Below the pieces are notes generated by a model, which saw nothing but the letters and a program-made list of their open reading frames with translations, searched no databases and was not told the DNA's origin. From Terriglobia bacterium (GTDB taxonomy: Bacteria > Acidobacteriota > Terriglobia > UBA7540), in assembly GCA_020072655.1 (NCBI GenBank), contig JAIQGH010000031.1:1-42952 (forward strand): 42,952 nucleotides of DNA, written 5' to 3'. Both the position numbers and the translations under genes were made by a program. Numbering within the stretch: position 1 is the first letter of the stretch; the number at the start of each line of letters is the position of its first letter. Shown piece by piece: positions 8,682 to 18,055 of this stretch.

Positions 8682-9775
8682 CTCACGGTAGCGACCCGTC
8701 GGTACTGGTAATAGGCCGCACAGGCTCCTTCGGAAGAGACCATCGGCGCGCCGAGCGGCGACTCCGGCTTGCAGCGGCGTCCGAAGGCCGGGCAATCAAC
8801 AGGTTTCTTGAGCCCTTGAAGCACCTGCGCGCTGATACATTCGGCGGGCTCTTCCGCCGAGAACTCCGCCACATCGAAAATCTTCTCCGCGTCGTAAGCG
8901 GCGAATTCAGGACGCAGGCGCAGTCCGCTCTGCGCAATCAGGCCGACCCCGCGCCACTTGCGGTCGCAGACCTCGAACACTTCCTGCATGATCGCCTGCG
9001 CCGGCCGGTTACCCTCCCTGTTCACGGAGCGCGCGTACTGGTTCTCGACTTCCACGCGACCCTCTTCGAGTTGCGCGACGAGCATCGAGATTGCCTCCAG
9101 CAAATCGATAGGTTCGAAGCCGCCGACCACAAAGGGGACGTGAAACTCTCGAGCCAGCGCCTCGTACTCGCGGTATCCCATTACCGTGCACACGTGTCCG
9201 GGCGCGATGAATCCCTGGACGCGGTTGTGCGGCGAACCAAGAAGCAGCCGGATGGCCGGGGGAACGAGGACATGCGAGACGAGCATGGAAAAGTTCCGCA
9301 GCCCTTCGCGGCAAGCCTGCCAGACGGCCATGGCATTCGCGGGCGCAGTGGTTTCGAAGCCGATGCCGAAGAACACCACTTGGCGCTGGGGATTCGCGCG
9401 CGCCAATTTCAGCGCCTCGACCGGAGTGTAGACCACACGGACATCTCCCCCCGCCGCCTTCACCCGGAACAAGTCCGATTCCGACCCCGGCACCCGCAGC
9501 ATGTCGCCGTAGGAAACAAAAATGACTTCCGGCTTTGAGGCGATTCGAATCGCCTTGTCGATGATTTCGAGCGGCGTGACGCACACCGGACATCCCGGAC
9601 CATGAACGAGCGTGATTTGCCTGGGGACAAGCTCATCAATCCCATATCGCATCAAGGTGTGGGTCTGGCCCCCGCAGATCTCCATCAGCACCCAGGGCCG
9701 CGTGACGCGCCGGTGAAGCTCCGCCACTAAGGCTCGCGCGATACGTTCGTCGCGATATTCGTCGAGGTATTTCAT
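8678..9775 (-). CDS. hypD: Hydrogenase Fe-(CN)2CO assembly protein HypD
   Basis: HypD is the [4Fe-4S] scaffold on which, with HypC, the Fe(CN)2CO group is built. This 365-aa protein has the family motifs in order: CGGQTHT at residues 34-40, GPGCPVC at 59-65, GFETTAP, and a cysteine-rich C-terminal third (DCPAFGRRC followed by EGACAAYY) that supplies the cluster ligands. The length is normal (about 360-375). The ATG at 9775 is the first residue of the conserved MKYLDEYRD-type start. It follows hypC by 69 bp and its stop overlaps the likely TTG start of hypE. Confidence 0.97.
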   Translation of the reverse strand: MKYLDEYRDERIARALVAELHRRVTRPWVLMEICGGQTHTLMRYGIDELVPRQITLVHGPGCPVCVTPLEIIDKAIRIASKPEVIFVSYGDMLRVPGSESDLFRVKAAGGDVRVVYTPVEALKLARANPQRQVVFFGIGFETTAPANAMAVWQACREGLRNFSMLVSHVLVPPAIRLLLGSPHNRVQGFIAPGHVCTVMGYREYEALAREFHVPFVVGGFEPIDLLEAISMLVAQLEEGRVEVENQYARSVNREGNRPAQAIMQEVFEVCDRKWRGVGLIAQSGLRLRPEFAAYDAEKIFDVAEFSAEEPAECISAQVLQGLKKPVDCPAFGRRCKPESPLGAPMVSSEGACAAYYQYRRVATVS

Positions 9776-9844
9776 CGCTTCCGTGCCCCGCCGCGGTCAC
9801 CCCTGAAGGAATGCTCCAAGCACTGAGACACGCGGCTCAGGCCG

Positions 9845-10126
9845 TCAGGCTGCCCGGTCCTGCTCGTTTGACTCTCCCCTGGACTCTGGTCCTTCACCTT
9901 CGAGCAATCCCATCCCCCTGAGAATACGAAAAGTGCGCTCGGCCTCCTCGGCATCTACGCGGCTAATGGCGAAGCCGACGTGCGTCACCACGTAGTCGCC
10001 CACCCTGGCCTCCGGGACGAAGTCCAGTTGCACTGGCCGCGTGATGCCACCAAACTGTACCCGACCCACGCGACTGTCCTTCGTCTCTTCAATAGTCAGA
10101 ATTCTTCCGGGCACTGCCAGGCACAT
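9845..10126 (-). CDS. hypC: Hydrogenase assembly chaperone HypC
   Basis: This is a 93-aa small chaperone that carries the Fe(CN)2CO moiety with HypD and delivers it to the large-subunit precursor. The start MCLAVPGRI is diagnostic, with Cys2 as the iron ligand after Met removal. The ATG at 10126-10124 shares its A with the stop of the preceding protease gene (TGATG), so translation is probably coupled; the GTG one codon earlier is less likely. The C-terminus is a charged extension after the FxIL(R) helix. Confidence 0.95.
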   Translation of the reverse strand: MCLAVPGRILTIEETKDSRVGRVQFGGITRPVQLDFVPEARVGDYVVTHVGFAISRVDAEEAERTFRILRGMGLLEGEGPESRGESNEQDRAA

Positions 10127-10740
10127 CACCCACCTTCCTTTCCCGAGACGACCTCGCTCTTCGCGAGTTCATCCAAGCCACCCGCAGGCGCGAAGCGTCG
10201 CGGCGTGGCCCAATCCCACTCGCCTTGCAGCGTAAGCATTTCCTCGAATGCTGCAAAGCACTTCACGACCGACCGAATCGCCGATTCCACGGCCGCCGAG
10301 CGCGGCGCGCCGGCGAGCGCCTGTTCAATTTCCACGCCCAGCAACGCCAGCCGCGGAATCCTCTGGCGCAGGCTGGCCATCAGCCAGAGCGTCTCCGGCA
10401 GCCCCCACCCGTGGGTCGAAATCGCGCCGAGCGTGCGCGTCACAACGCACGCAGACGGCAACGGCACGAGGTGGAGCGTGCCCGCCGCCGCGCCTGAGGA
10501 AACGGCGTCGATGAAGAGAACCGCCTCCACGTCCCGCAGCACATCCATCAACTCGACGCCCTCCTGTGGCCGTTCGAGAAGCTCGCATCGGCAGCCGCCA
10601 CGCTCTCGCAAACGTCGCACGATCTCGATGCCCGCACTGTCGTCGCCTGCCCAGGGATTGCCGCAGCCGACCACTCGCAAGGGCACACAAGGGAGTTGGT
10701 CGCCGCCGGGAATCTCGCGTTGACTGACAATTTTACTCAC
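10126..10740 (-). CDS. [NiFe] hydrogenase maturation protease (HyaD/HycI family)
   Basis: This protein is predicted to clip the C-terminal peptide of the hydrogenase large subunit after nickel insertion. The motif GCGNPWAGDDSAG near residue 25 and DAVSSG further on contain the nickel-sensing acidic residues of the peptidase M52 family. A probable GTG start at 10740 overlaps the hyhL stop (GTGAGTAA), giving about 204 aa; a TTG at 10746 is the alternative. The protein is longer than the usual 150-165 aa because of a C-terminal extension of roughly 40 residues with no motif I recognise. The location directly after hyhL suggests that HyhL is its substrate. Confidence 0.9.
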   Translation of the reverse strand: MSKIVSQREIPGGDQLPCVPLRVVGCGNPWAGDDSAGIEIVRRLRERGGCRCELLERPQEGVELMDVLRDVEAVLFIDAVSSGAAAGTLHLVPLPSACVVTRTLGAISTHGWGLPETLWLMASLRQRIPRLALLGVEIEQALAGAPRSAAVESAIRSVVKCFAAFEEMLTLQGEWDWATPRRFAPAGGLDELAKSEVVSGKEGG

Positions 10741-12058
10741 GGTCAAGCTTCAATCTCAGGAAGTGCGTGGAGCAGGAGATACAGGGATCGTAGTTGCGGA
10801 TCAAGTCCTCGCAGGCCCGCGCGATCTCGGGCTCCGGCCGATCGAGGATTCCTGGCAGGTAAAGCCACAGATCGTCCTCCATGCGGCGATAGTTCTGCGA
10901 TGTGGGCGGGACGATCTTGGCGAATTCCACCAGACCTTGGTCATTAATCTTGTAGCGGTGATAGAGGACTCCCCGAGGCGCTTCGGTGGCGGCGCATCCC
11001 TCCCCTGCATGCACCACCCTGAGATCCTCACGGCTCCGCGCCGGCTCCTGATAAGCCTCGATCAGCGACAGCGCTTCTTCGTAGGCGTGCGTCATCTCGA
11101 TGGCCCGCGCCACGATGCCCTGGAAGGGATTGCGGCTGGGCCAGGTGATGCCACAAGTGTCTGCCGCCTCCCGAGCCCGCGGCATGAGCTTCTCACGATT
11201 CAGATTCAGTCGCGCCAGCGGGCCCACAAAGTAGCTGCTGCCGCTCGTCACCTTCCGAGAGTGGAGGGCCGTGGAGCGCTCGACGTGCTCTTCCGCGAAG
11301 ACGCGCTCGAACTCGGCCGGCTCCACGTCAACCCCCGCGGAAGAAATGATCCGCCGCTCGTTCATCGGGTATTCGTCAGGATGAGAGACCGAGACGAACT
11401 CGTAGTCGGGAGCGAAGTCGGGAAACTTGAAGCCGGCGACAAGTCGCACAGTTTCGAGTGACGCGTTCAGTCCCCATTCCAAGTCGGCGTGGAGCTTCAG
11501 CAGGTCGCGCCGCCGCGGTACTTTGTAAAACCCTCCCACACAGACCGAGACCGGATGCGTGGCCCGGCCGCCCATCAATTCCAAGAGATTATTCCCGATT
11601 TTTTTCAGCCGCAGGCCCTGCTCGACTTCGCGTGGATGGTCGGCAGCCATGGCAATGGCGCTGTCATAGCCGAGGAAGTCCGGCGCCTGGAGCAGGTAGA
11701 TGTGAAGCGCATGGCTCTCAATCCATTCCGCGCAATAGAGCAGGCGGCGAAGCAGGCGGATCTCAGGCCCGGGCTTCACGCCCAGTGCCGCCTCGAGCGC
11801 GTGCACGGAGCTCATCTGGTAGGCCACAGGACAAATCCCGCAGATGCGCGCCGTGATGTCGGGCACTTCCTGGAAATAACGGCCGCGCAGGAAGGCTTCG
11901 AAGAAGCGGGGCGGCTCGAAGATATTGAGCTTGACCTCGCGCAACTGGTCGCCTTCGGCGCGCACGTACAGCCCGCCTTCGCCCTCCACGCGCGTCAAAT
12001 AATCCACTTTCACGGTCCGAAGAGGCAAGCTGGCGGGTTGAGTGTTCATCTGACTCAT
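10733..12058 (-). CDS. hyhL: Group 3b [NiFe] hydrogenase large (alpha) subunit
   Basis: This 441-aa subunit holds the NiFe active site. The L1 motif ARICGICP places C73 and C76; the L2 motif DPCISCSTH places C426, C429 and H432. Nine residues follow H432 (FLRLKLDRE), as expected for the peptide removed by the maturation protease encoded next. Together with FAD- and Fe-S-containing hyhB and hyhG partners, the features fit the cytoplasmic bidirectional NADP-linked (sulfhydrogenase) group 3b rather than F420-linked 3a or NAD-linked 3d enzymes. The ATG at 12058 overlaps the small-subunit stop (ATGA). Confidence 0.96.
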   Translation of the reverse strand: MSQMNTQPASLPLRTVKVDYLTRVEGEGGLYVRAEGDQLREVKLNIFEPPRFFEAFLRGRYFQEVPDITARICGICPVAYQMSSVHALEAALGVKPGPEIRLLRRLLYCAEWIESHALHIYLLQAPDFLGYDSAIAMAADHPREVEQGLRLKKIGNNLLELMGGRATHPVSVCVGGFYKVPRRRDLLKLHADLEWGLNASLETVRLVAGFKFPDFAPDYEFVSVSHPDEYPMNERRIISSAGVDVEPAEFERVFAEEHVERSTALHSRKVTSGSSYFVGPLARLNLNREKLMPRAREAADTCGITWPSRNPFQGIVARAIEMTHAYEEALSLIEAYQEPARSREDLRVVHAGEGCAATEAPRGVLYHRYKINDQGLVEFAKIVPPTSQNYRRMEDDLWLYLPGILDRPEPEIARACEDLIRNYDPCISCSTHFLRLKLDRE

Positions 12059-12843
12059 TGAGCGATCCTCTCCAACTTATCGCTGGCAGCGCGGAACGCG
12101 TCCGAGTAGCCGGTGAAGCCTCGCAGCAATTGGATGACGTGGCTGCGAGAAACGCCCGTGCTGAGCAGGTGGGCCGCCAGCGAATCGGGGTTGGGATTCT
12201 CCATCGGGCCGAAGCAGCCGTAGCAGCCACGGTTATAGGAGGGGCAAAGCGCCCCGCAGCCGGCATGCGTCAGCGGTCCCAGGCAGGCGATGCCTTGCGC
12301 CACCGTCACGCAGACGGTTCCCCGCCGCTTGCACTCCATGCAAACGGCGTGCGGCGGGAGGTGAGGCGCGCGGCCTTGCAGCAGCGCCGTCAGGACTTCC
12401 AGCGCCTGCACCTTGTTGATCGGGCAGCCGTTCAACTCCAAGTCCACCTTGACGTGCTTGGAAATGGGCGTCGAATCCTTCAGCGTGTGGATGTATTCCG
12501 GCCGGGCATAGACACAGCGGATGAATTCGTTCACGTCCTTCCAGTTCCGCAGCGCCTGGATGCCGCCCGTGGTGGCGCAAGCTCCGATGGTCATCAAGCA
12601 CTTCGCGTCTTTGCGGATGGCGTGGATGCGCTCGACGTCTTCCGCCGTCGTGACGGAACCCTCAACGAGCGCGACGTCGTACGGGCCGGGCAGCGTCGCC
12701 GAGCTCGCCTCGAGGAAGTAGGCGATTTCCACCGCGCCCACCAAGCTGAGCAGCTCGTCTTCGAGATTCAACAGGGCGAGCTGGCAGCCGTCGCACGAGG
12801 AGAACTTGTAAACTGCCAGCTTGGGCCGCGCCTCGGAGGCCAT
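12055..12843 (-). CDS. hyhS: Group 3b [NiFe] hydrogenase small (delta) subunit
   Basis: This 262-aa subunit relays electrons from the NiFe site. It has the proximal-cluster set CDGC, GACA and NGCP, followed by a cysteine-rich C-terminal region (CMECKRRGTVC, GIACLGP, GCGALCP, GCYGCFGP) able to hold two further [4Fe-4S] clusters. There is no Tat signal peptide, which agrees with a cytoplasmic group 3 enzyme. The ATG at 12843 lies one base behind the hyhG stop (TAATATG), and its own stop overlaps hyhL. Confidence 0.96.
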   Translation of the reverse strand: MASEARPKLAVYKFSSCDGCQLALLNLEDELLSLVGAVEIAYFLEASSATLPGPYDVALVEGSVTTAEDVERIHAIRKDAKCLMTIGACATTGGIQALRNWKDVNEFIRCVYARPEYIHTLKDSTPISKHVKVDLELNGCPINKVQALEVLTALLQGRAPHLPPHAVCMECKRRGTVCVTVAQGIACLGPLTHAGCGALCPSYNRGCYGCFGPMENPNPDSLAAHLLSTGVSRSHVIQLLRGFTGYSDAFRAASDKLERIAQ

Positions 12844-12844
12844 A

Positions 12845-13711
12845 TTAGAAATCCTCCTTGCCGAAGAAAGGTTCGATGGCCGCGAAATTGAGCACCGGCC
12901 CCTGTTTGCAGATGAACGTCGGGCCGAACTGGCAGTGGCCGCAGAAGCCCACGGCGCACTTCATGTTGCGCTCCATCGAGATATAGATCCGGTCTTTGGG
13001 GATGCGCCGGGCCAGCGCTTCGTAAATGACAAAGCGCATCATGATCTCCGGCCCGCAGGCCATCACCGCGGTTTTCTTGTGGTCGATGCGGATGCGGTAG
13101 AACAGTTGGGGGACAACGCCGACCAGTCCGCGCCAGCTCTCCTCACCCAGATCGACGGTGACCTGCACGTCGATGCCGCCCTGGCGCCATTGGTCAAATT
13201 CATCCGTGTAGAGCAAGTCAGCGGGAGTGCGAGCCCCGTAAAGCAGCACAACCTGCCCGTAGGCGCTCCTCTGGCGGAGGATGGAGAGAATGACCGGCCG
13301 CAGCGGCGCCAGGCCGATGCCGCCCGCCACGATGACCAGGTTGCTGCCTCGCGTCTTGTTGAGCGGCCAAGCGCTTCCATAGGGGCCGCGCACGCCAATC
13401 ACGTCGCCCGCCTTGAGCCGCCCGATGGCCCGCGTCACGCTTCCCGCGTCACGGATCGTGTGGCCCAGCACTTCGGGCTGGCCGGGATCGGAACTCAAAG
13501 AGATGGCGACCTCGCCGGCGCCGGGAAGGTAAAGCATGTTGAACTGCCCCGCCTGGAAGCGGTAGTTGGCGCGCTCTTCCGGATCGGCGAAAACCAAGGA
13601 AAACATCGAGATGCCGACCGCCGTAGGTTTGACGTCCTGGATCGTCGCCAGGTGCGGCAACATCGGATCGATCGGCTTGCGAACTTCGCTAGTTAGAAAC
13701 GCAGTGCTCAC
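12845..13711 (-). CDS. hyhG: Group 3b hydrogenase gamma subunit, FAD/NAD(P)-binding
   Basis: This 288-aa ferredoxin-NADP reductase-like diaphorase subunit passes electrons between the Fe-S chain and NAD(P). The flavin-binding barrel occupies about residues 15-115; the nucleotide-binding domain has [13 protein letters not shown] near 128-140 and ACGPEIMM near 218. Cysteines C252, C257, C260 and C268 form the C-terminal [2Fe-2S] site typical of HyhG and dihydroorotate dehydrogenase electron-transfer subunits. The start is GTG at 13711, overlapping the hyhB stop (GTGA). Confidence 0.95.
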   Translation of the reverse strand: MSTAFLTSEVRKPIDPMLPHLATIQDVKPTAVGISMFSLVFADPEERANYRFQAGQFNMLYLPGAGEVAISLSSDPGQPEVLGHTIRDAGSVTRAIGRLKAGDVIGVRGPYGSAWPLNKTRGSNLVIVAGGIGLAPLRPVILSILRQRSAYGQVVLLYGARTPADLLYTDEFDQWRQGGIDVQVTVDLGEESWRGLVGVVPQLFYRIRIDHKKTAVMACGPEIMMRFVIYEALARRIPKDRIYISMERNMKCAVGFCGHCQFGPTFICKQGPVLNFAAIEPFFGKEDF

Positions 13712-14832
13712 TTGCCTCCCTTCGCGCGAATGGCGTTGACTTCCTCCGTAATCTCAATCCCCACTGGGCACCAGGTAATGCACCGGCCGCAGCCCACGCA
13801 ACCGGATGTCCCGAACTGGTCGATCCAGGAGGCGAGCTTGTGGGTCAACCACTGACGGTAGCGCGAGCGGATCGTGGGACGACTGTTTCCGCCGTGGACG
13901 TGCGAGAAGTCCCGGTTGAAGCACGAATCCGCCACGCGAATCCGCTCCGCCGAGGTGGCGCGCAGGTTGCTCACGTCCTCCACCGTCGTACAGAAGCAGG
14001 TCGGACAGACCAGCGTGCAATTGGCGCACGACAGGCATCGTGTGGCGACCTCGTCCCATTGGGGGCTTTCCAGGTTCTCGTAGAGCACATCGGGGAGATC
14101 GTCCGTGAGCATGTGGCGGCCGTCCTGCCGCTCGGCGCGCTGGATGACCCGGCTGGCGCGCCCCAAATCGAAGGCGGTAGCAGCCTCCCAGGGGACATCA
14201 CCGAGCACCTCCGCGCCCGCTTCAGAACCAATCTCCACCAGGAAGATGTCCGGCAGCTCAGTCAATGCCAGATCAAAGCCCCCCGTGACCTTGGGGCCGG
14301 TCTTCATGGAGGCGCAAAAGCAAGTGGCGCCCGAGTGACTGCAATTCACCGCCAGGACGAACACTTGCTCACGCCGAGCGGCATAGTGCGGGTCGCGAAA
14401 CTCGCTGCCGATTAGCACACGGTCCTGAATCCCAATGGCCGCCACGTCGCAAGCGCGCACGCCGATAAAGGCATAGCGCGGAGGCGGCTCTTGGGACGGT
14501 CGGATCGTCCAACTGCCGTTATTCTTCTCGACGGAGAAGAGGCGCAGCCGGGACGGATGGAGAAACTGTTTCCAGGAATGTGGCCCGACGCCATAGCTGA
14601 AGTATTGGTTGTCGGGGGCTTTCTTCAGGCGGTAGTGGGCGGGCTGCTGCTCGTCGGTCCAACCCTGCGGCAGATCATCGAGTCCATCGATCTCGTCCAG
14701 CACGATGGCGCTGTCGCGGACGGTCGGGCCGACCAGAGTGTACCCGGCTGCGCGCAGGTTATCAAAAACCTGCTGGAGCGAGCCCTTGGGCATCGCCACG
14801 CTCGCCGAGACCCGCGGTAAACTGGCCGACAT
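13708..14832 (-). CDS. hyhB: Group 3b hydrogenase beta subunit, Fe-S electron-transfer protein
   Basis: This protein of about 374 aa carries two [4Fe-4S] ferredoxin motifs in its C-terminal third: [14 protein letters not shown] and [14 protein letters not shown]. Upstream it has the RACDVAAI and NCSHSG...CFC segments of the HyhB/AsrA family. It bridges the hydrogenase small subunit and HyhG. The start at 14832 is chosen because a strong SD (GAGGAGGAAG) precedes it; the longer frame to 14889 runs into the upstream gene. The upstream gene ends 19 bp before it. Confidence 0.94.
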   Translation of the reverse strand: MSASLPRVSASVAMPKGSLQQVFDNLRAAGYTLVGPTVRDSAIVLDEIDGLDDLPQGWTDEQQPAHYRLKKAPDNQYFSYGVGPHSWKQFLHPSRLRLFSVEKNNGSWTIRPSQEPPPRYAFIGVRACDVAAIGIQDRVLIGSEFRDPHYAARREQVFVLAVNCSHSGATCFCASMKTGPKVTGGFDLALTELPDIFLVEIGSEAGAEVLGDVPWEAATAFDLGRASRVIQRAERQDGRHMLTDDLPDVLYENLESPQWDEVATRCLSCANCTLVCPTCFCTTVEDVSNLRATSAERIRVADSCFNRDFSHVHGGNSRPTIRSRYRQWLTHKLASWIDQFGTSGCVGCGRCITWCPVGIEITEEVNAIRAKGGK

Positions 14833-14851
14833 AAAGCTCTTCCTCCTCACC

Positions 14852-15298
14852 CTAGGCGAAGACGTCAAGCAACTGCAGGCGCGTGGCAATCAAGCGCGAC
14901 CCGATCACTTCCGCGAGAGCACGATAAAGCTCGAACCCGAACTCACAATCCTCGCGGCACAAGTCCATGAGCGCCCCGCCTTTAACCCCCAGGGCTTCGG
15001 TTTCCTGCGTGGCGCGTGCGGAGGCGGTCTCCAGGCGCGGCTCCACCAGCGCCGACCAACTGAAGACGTCGCCCGGACCTGCGGTCATGATCGATCGCCG
15101 CCCTTTGGAGGGCACATGGACGTCAATGGCCACTTGGCCGGTCTTGACGATGTACAGGTATAGACTGGGATCGCCCTCGTGGAAAATTGTCTGGCCTTCC
15201 GGGTAACGGAACGTCTCGCCCGTCGAAAGCAGTTTCTCTTGCACCCGCGGGGAGAGGTTAGCTAGAAAACTTCCAAACCAGTGGGTCTGTTCCGGCAT
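14852..15298 (-). CDS. Stand-alone cyclic-nucleotide-binding domain protein, no HTH
   Basis: This 148-aa protein is the first gene of the hydrogenase unit. It folds as a single CRP/FNR-type cyclic-nucleotide-binding domain: the beta-roll includes GQTIFHEGDPSLYLYIVKTGQVAI and a GDVFSWSAL segment in the phosphate-binding-cassette position. After the long C-helix (about residues 115-145) the chain stops, so the DNA-binding winged helix of CRP/FNR regulators is missing. The ATG at 15298 follows GGGGGAAG. It may be a ligand-responsive accessory of the hydrogenase rather than a transcription factor; that is inference. The stop lies 19 bp before hyhB. Confidence 0.88.
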   Translation of the reverse strand: MPEQTHWFGSFLANLSPRVQEKLLSTGETFRYPEGQTIFHEGDPSLYLYIVKTGQVAIDVHVPSKGRRSIMTAGPGDVFSWSALVEPRLETASARATQETEALGVKGGALMDLCREDCEFGFELYRALAEVIGSRLIATRLQLLDVFA

Positions 15299-15465
15299 AT
15301 TCTTCCCCCAGAAATCGCTTCTCTTGGATTCAGCGAGCACGCAACGGGCCAATTGGCTTTTGCCCGCAGTCACTTCGAGAATTGCGGTACCACGTAAAGG
15401 AGAAAGCGGATGAGGTAACTTGTCACAGTTTCAGTGAATTGTCAGACTCCATGTCTGGGGAGATG

Positions 15466-15481
15466 AGTGAAGGTGTTCACA
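15466..15481 (-). promoter_or_regulatory. CRP-type dyad upstream of the hydrogenase operon
   Basis: On the minus strand the sequence is TGTGA-N6-TCACT, one base off the CRP/FNR-superfamily consensus TGTGA-N6-TCACA. It lies about 170 bp upstream of the first operon start (15298). A second pair of half-sites (TCACA and AGTGA, everted) occurs at 15423-15437. The -10/-35 elements are not clear. A CRP-family regulator could control the hydrogenase here. The adjacent cyclic-nucleotide-binding protein cannot be that regulator because it lacks an HTH. Confidence 0.35.
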
Positions 15482-15541
15482 ACTCACGAGGGACAAAGTG
15501 TCCGCTTTGTGGGTGTTCGGCCTCAGCCACGAAAGGATGTA

Positions 15542-16462
15542 CTACCGTTCGACCTGCCGGTGCCAGCTTCGGGCTTTAAGCCAGTTCGCCAGGCAATGAG
15601 ACCACAGTGAAAGGACCTGGTCGGTCGGCGCGAGCCCGACCCCGTGCGGCCCGTGTTGAAAGATGTGGATCTCCGCAGGCACGCCGGCCTTTCGCAAGGC
15701 CAGGTAGAACAGGATGCTGTTCTCAGGCGGCACAGTCCTATCTGCATCGGTGGCAAACAGGAACGTGGGCGGCGTTTCCCGCGTGACCTGGTTTTCGTTG
15801 GAAAGAAGTTCAACAAGCTTGGGATCGGGATTCTTTCCCAGCAAGTTCTCCATTGAGCCCCGGTGCACATATTCGGTGGTGAAGGAAATCACCGGATAGG
15901 CCAGGATCGCGAAATCCGGCCGACAACTCACGCGGTCGATAGGATCGACAGCCCGCGGATCCCCGTTATCAAAATGTGTAGCGACTGTTGAGGCCAAGTG
16001 GCCGCCAGCAGAAAAACCCCAGATTCCAATGTCGTCCGCATTGAGATGAAATTTCTGGGCGTTCCACCGCATCGTCCGCAGGGCGCGCTGGGCATCAAGC
16101 AGGGGCGCAGGATGGTGATAGCGCGGGCCGAGGCGATACTTCAGCACGAAAGCAGCGATGCCGATGGAATTCAGCCACTGAGCGATTTGCTTCCCTTCGT
16201 GGTCCATAGCCAGCTTTGCGTACGCCCCGCCAGGGCAAACAACTACCCCAACGCCGGTAGCAGTGCTCGCCGGCGGCAGGTAGAGGGCCAGCGTGGGTTT
16301 GTCGGCATCTTCATCCCCAACGGCACCCGGCGCCCTCCCCTCCCACAGAGGCACGATCTTCGGCCCAGCGGATGTCTCTTCCGCCGCAACGCTGGGCGCC
16401 CAAACCACGGCCCAACATGCGGCGAGAATGATGAAAACCAATAGGGACTTCCGGAATCTCAT
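15542..16462 (-). CDS. Exported alpha/beta-hydrolase esterase (COG0657-like)
   Basis: This 306-aa protein has an N-terminal signal sequence with hydrophobic residues 7-20. LAAC at 13-16 fits a lipoprotein lipobox, while SVAAEE further on would suit signal peptidase I. The alpha/beta-hydrolase core shows an oxyanion-hole VVCPGGAY, nucleophile elbow GFSAGGH, an acid in ATDADRTVP and the catalytic histidine in HGPHGVG. This pattern is common in acetyl-xylan-esterase-like and other carbohydrate esterases; the substrate is unknown. The ATG at 16462 lies 19 bp after the trpB2 stop, so the two may be co-transcribed. Confidence 0.88.
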   Translation of the reverse strand: MRFRKSLLVFIILAACWAVVWAPSVAAEETSAGPKIVPLWEGRAPGAVGDEDADKPTLALYLPPASTATGVGVVVCPGGAYAKLAMDHEGKQIAQWLNSIGIAAFVLKYRLGPRYHHPAPLLDAQRALRTMRWNAQKFHLNADDIGIWGFSAGGHLASTVATHFDNGDPRAVDPIDRVSCRPDFAILAYPVISFTTEYVHRGSMENLLGKNPDPKLVELLSNENQVTRETPPTFLFATDADRTVPPENSILFYLALRKAGVPAEIHIFQHGPHGVGLAPTDQVLSLWSHCLANWLKARSWHRQVER

Positions 16463-16481
16463 CTTCTTGTGTCCTGTGCGA

Positions 16482-17834
16482 TCACTTCATAACGGGCAAG
16501 TGTTGGAGGGCTGCGTGAATCTTCTCCTCCGGATAGGAATAGTTCTCCAATTCCCCGGCGAAGTACTTGTCATACGCGGCCATGTCGAAATGCCCGTGCC
16601 CGCTCAGGTTGAAGAGGATCGTCTTCTCCTTCCCTTCCTCTTTGGCCTTCCGCGCCTCGTCAATCACGCACGCCACCGCGTGGGAGGTTTCAGGCGCAAT
16701 GATCAGACCCTCGGAGCAGGCGAACGTGATGGCCGCTTCAAAGCACTTTAATTGCGGGTAGCTGACAGCTTCGATTACGCCCTCGCGATGGAGCAAGCTC
16801 ACGAGCGGCGCCATACCGTGGTAGCGCAACCCTCCAGCGTGGATGCCCGGCGGAATGAAATCGTGACCGAGCGTATCCATCTTGAGCAGCGGCGTCATCC
16901 CGCTCTTATCGCCGAAATCGTAAGCGTAAAGACCTTTGGTCATGGTCGGGCACGCCTCGGGCTCAACGCCGATCAAGCGGATGTCCTTCCCCGCCGCCTT
17001 CAAGGGCACGAAGGGAAAGGCCATTCCCGCAAAGTTGCTCCCGCCGCCGCAGCACCCGATCACAACGTCGGGAAAGGCGCCGGCGCGCTTCAACTGCTCG
17101 ATCGCTTCCTGGCCGATCACGGTCTGGTGGAGCAGCACGTAATTGAGGACGCTGCCCAGCGAGTAGTTCGTGTCCTGGCGCCCCGCGGCATCCTCGACGG
17201 CCTCGCTGATGGCGATGCCCAGGCTGCCCGGTGAGCTGGGATCTTCTTCCAGGACCTTCCGTCCAGCATTCGTCTGGTCGCTGGGCGAAGGGATGCACTT
17301 CGCTCCCCAAGCTTCCATCATCGTCCGCCGATGCGGCTTCTGCTCGTAGCTCACCCGCACCATGTAGACCATGCACTCGAGGCCGAAGAAGTTGCAGGCC
17401 AGCGCCAGCGCGCTTCCCCACTGCCCCGCTCCGGTTTCGGTGGCTAGCCGTTTGATGCCTGCCTGCCGGTTGTAGTACGCCTGCGCGGCCGAGGTATTGG
17501 GCTTGTGGCTGCCGGCGGGCGAAACGCTCTCGTTCTTGTAGAAAATCTTCGCCGGCGTCCCCAGCGCCTGCTCGAGCCTGAAGGCGCGCACAAGAGGCGT
17601 CGGGCGCCAGAGCCGCAGAATGTCGAGCACCGGTTCGGGAATGGGGATCGTCCGCGCCGCGCTGACTTCCTGCTCGATGAGGGCCATCGGGAAGATCGCC
17701 GCGAGCAGGCTGGGATCGGCAGGCTGCCACGTGGCGGGATTGAGGGGCGGCTCGAGCGGCTTCGGCAGGTCCGGAACCACGTTGTACCAGGATTTGGGAA
17801 GCTCACGTTCACTGAGCAGGATGCGGTTGTCCAT
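16482..17834 (-). CDS. TrpB2-type tryptophan synthase beta chain
   Basis: This 450-aa PLP-dependent fold-type II enzyme condenses indole with L-serine. The PLP lysine is K111 in [26 protein letters not shown] (phosphate loop) and NLSGHGHFD are conserved. The N-terminal extension ([13 protein letters not shown]) and the length mark the TrpB2 subgroup, which lacks TrpA-contact features and often sits apart from trp operons; no trpA is nearby. An ORF extension to 18059 adds unrelated sequence, so the ATG at 17834 behind GAGGA is used. The 221-bp spacer before it holds no recognised gene. Confidence 0.95.
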   Translation of the reverse strand: MDNRILLSERELPKSWYNVVPDLPKPLEPPLNPATWQPADPSLLAAIFPMALIEQEVSAARTIPIPEPVLDILRLWRPTPLVRAFRLEQALGTPAKIFYKNESVSPAGSHKPNTSAAQAYYNRQAGIKRLATETGAGQWGSALALACNFFGLECMVYMVRVSYEQKPHRRTMMEAWGAKCIPSPSDQTNAGRKVLEEDPSSPGSLGIAISEAVEDAAGRQDTNYSLGSVLNYVLLHQTVIGQEAIEQLKRAGAFPDVVIGCCGGGSNFAGMAFPFVPLKAAGKDIRLIGVEPEACPTMTKGLYAYDFGDKSGMTPLLKMDTLGHDFIPPGIHAGGLRYHGMAPLVSLLHREGVIEAVSYPQLKCFEAAITFACSEGLIIAPETSHAVACVIDEARKAKEEGKEKTILFNLSGHGHFDMAAYDKYFAGELENYSYPEEKIHAALQHLPVMK

Positions 17835-18055
17835 GAATGTATCCTCGTTGGTTATAGGTTCGGCTCGGTCAAACCGCGACCGGGGCGAGGCCAGAAATAG
17901 AAGTGGAACATCCCCAGCGGTCGGATTCGCCCGCCGATAAAGTGAGGAGAATAGCACAAGAAGGCAGCCAAGTAGCCAACGCCGCGTTGCCCCCGCTGCC
18001 GCAAAGGTAGTCCGTCTTCGGCTTGAAATCTGCGCGGCGCACGGGAACCAAACTG

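Noticed and set aside
15494-15511. ACAAAG/CTTTGT hairpin downstream of the esterase as a terminator
   Set aside because: The stem is only 6 bp and there is no T-run on either strand.
15382-15579. Plus-strand frame of 65 codons with a CPLCGC motif upstream of the hydrogenase unit
   Set aside because: No SD and no family resemblance beyond one Cys cluster; it overlaps the esterase end and the likely regulatory region.
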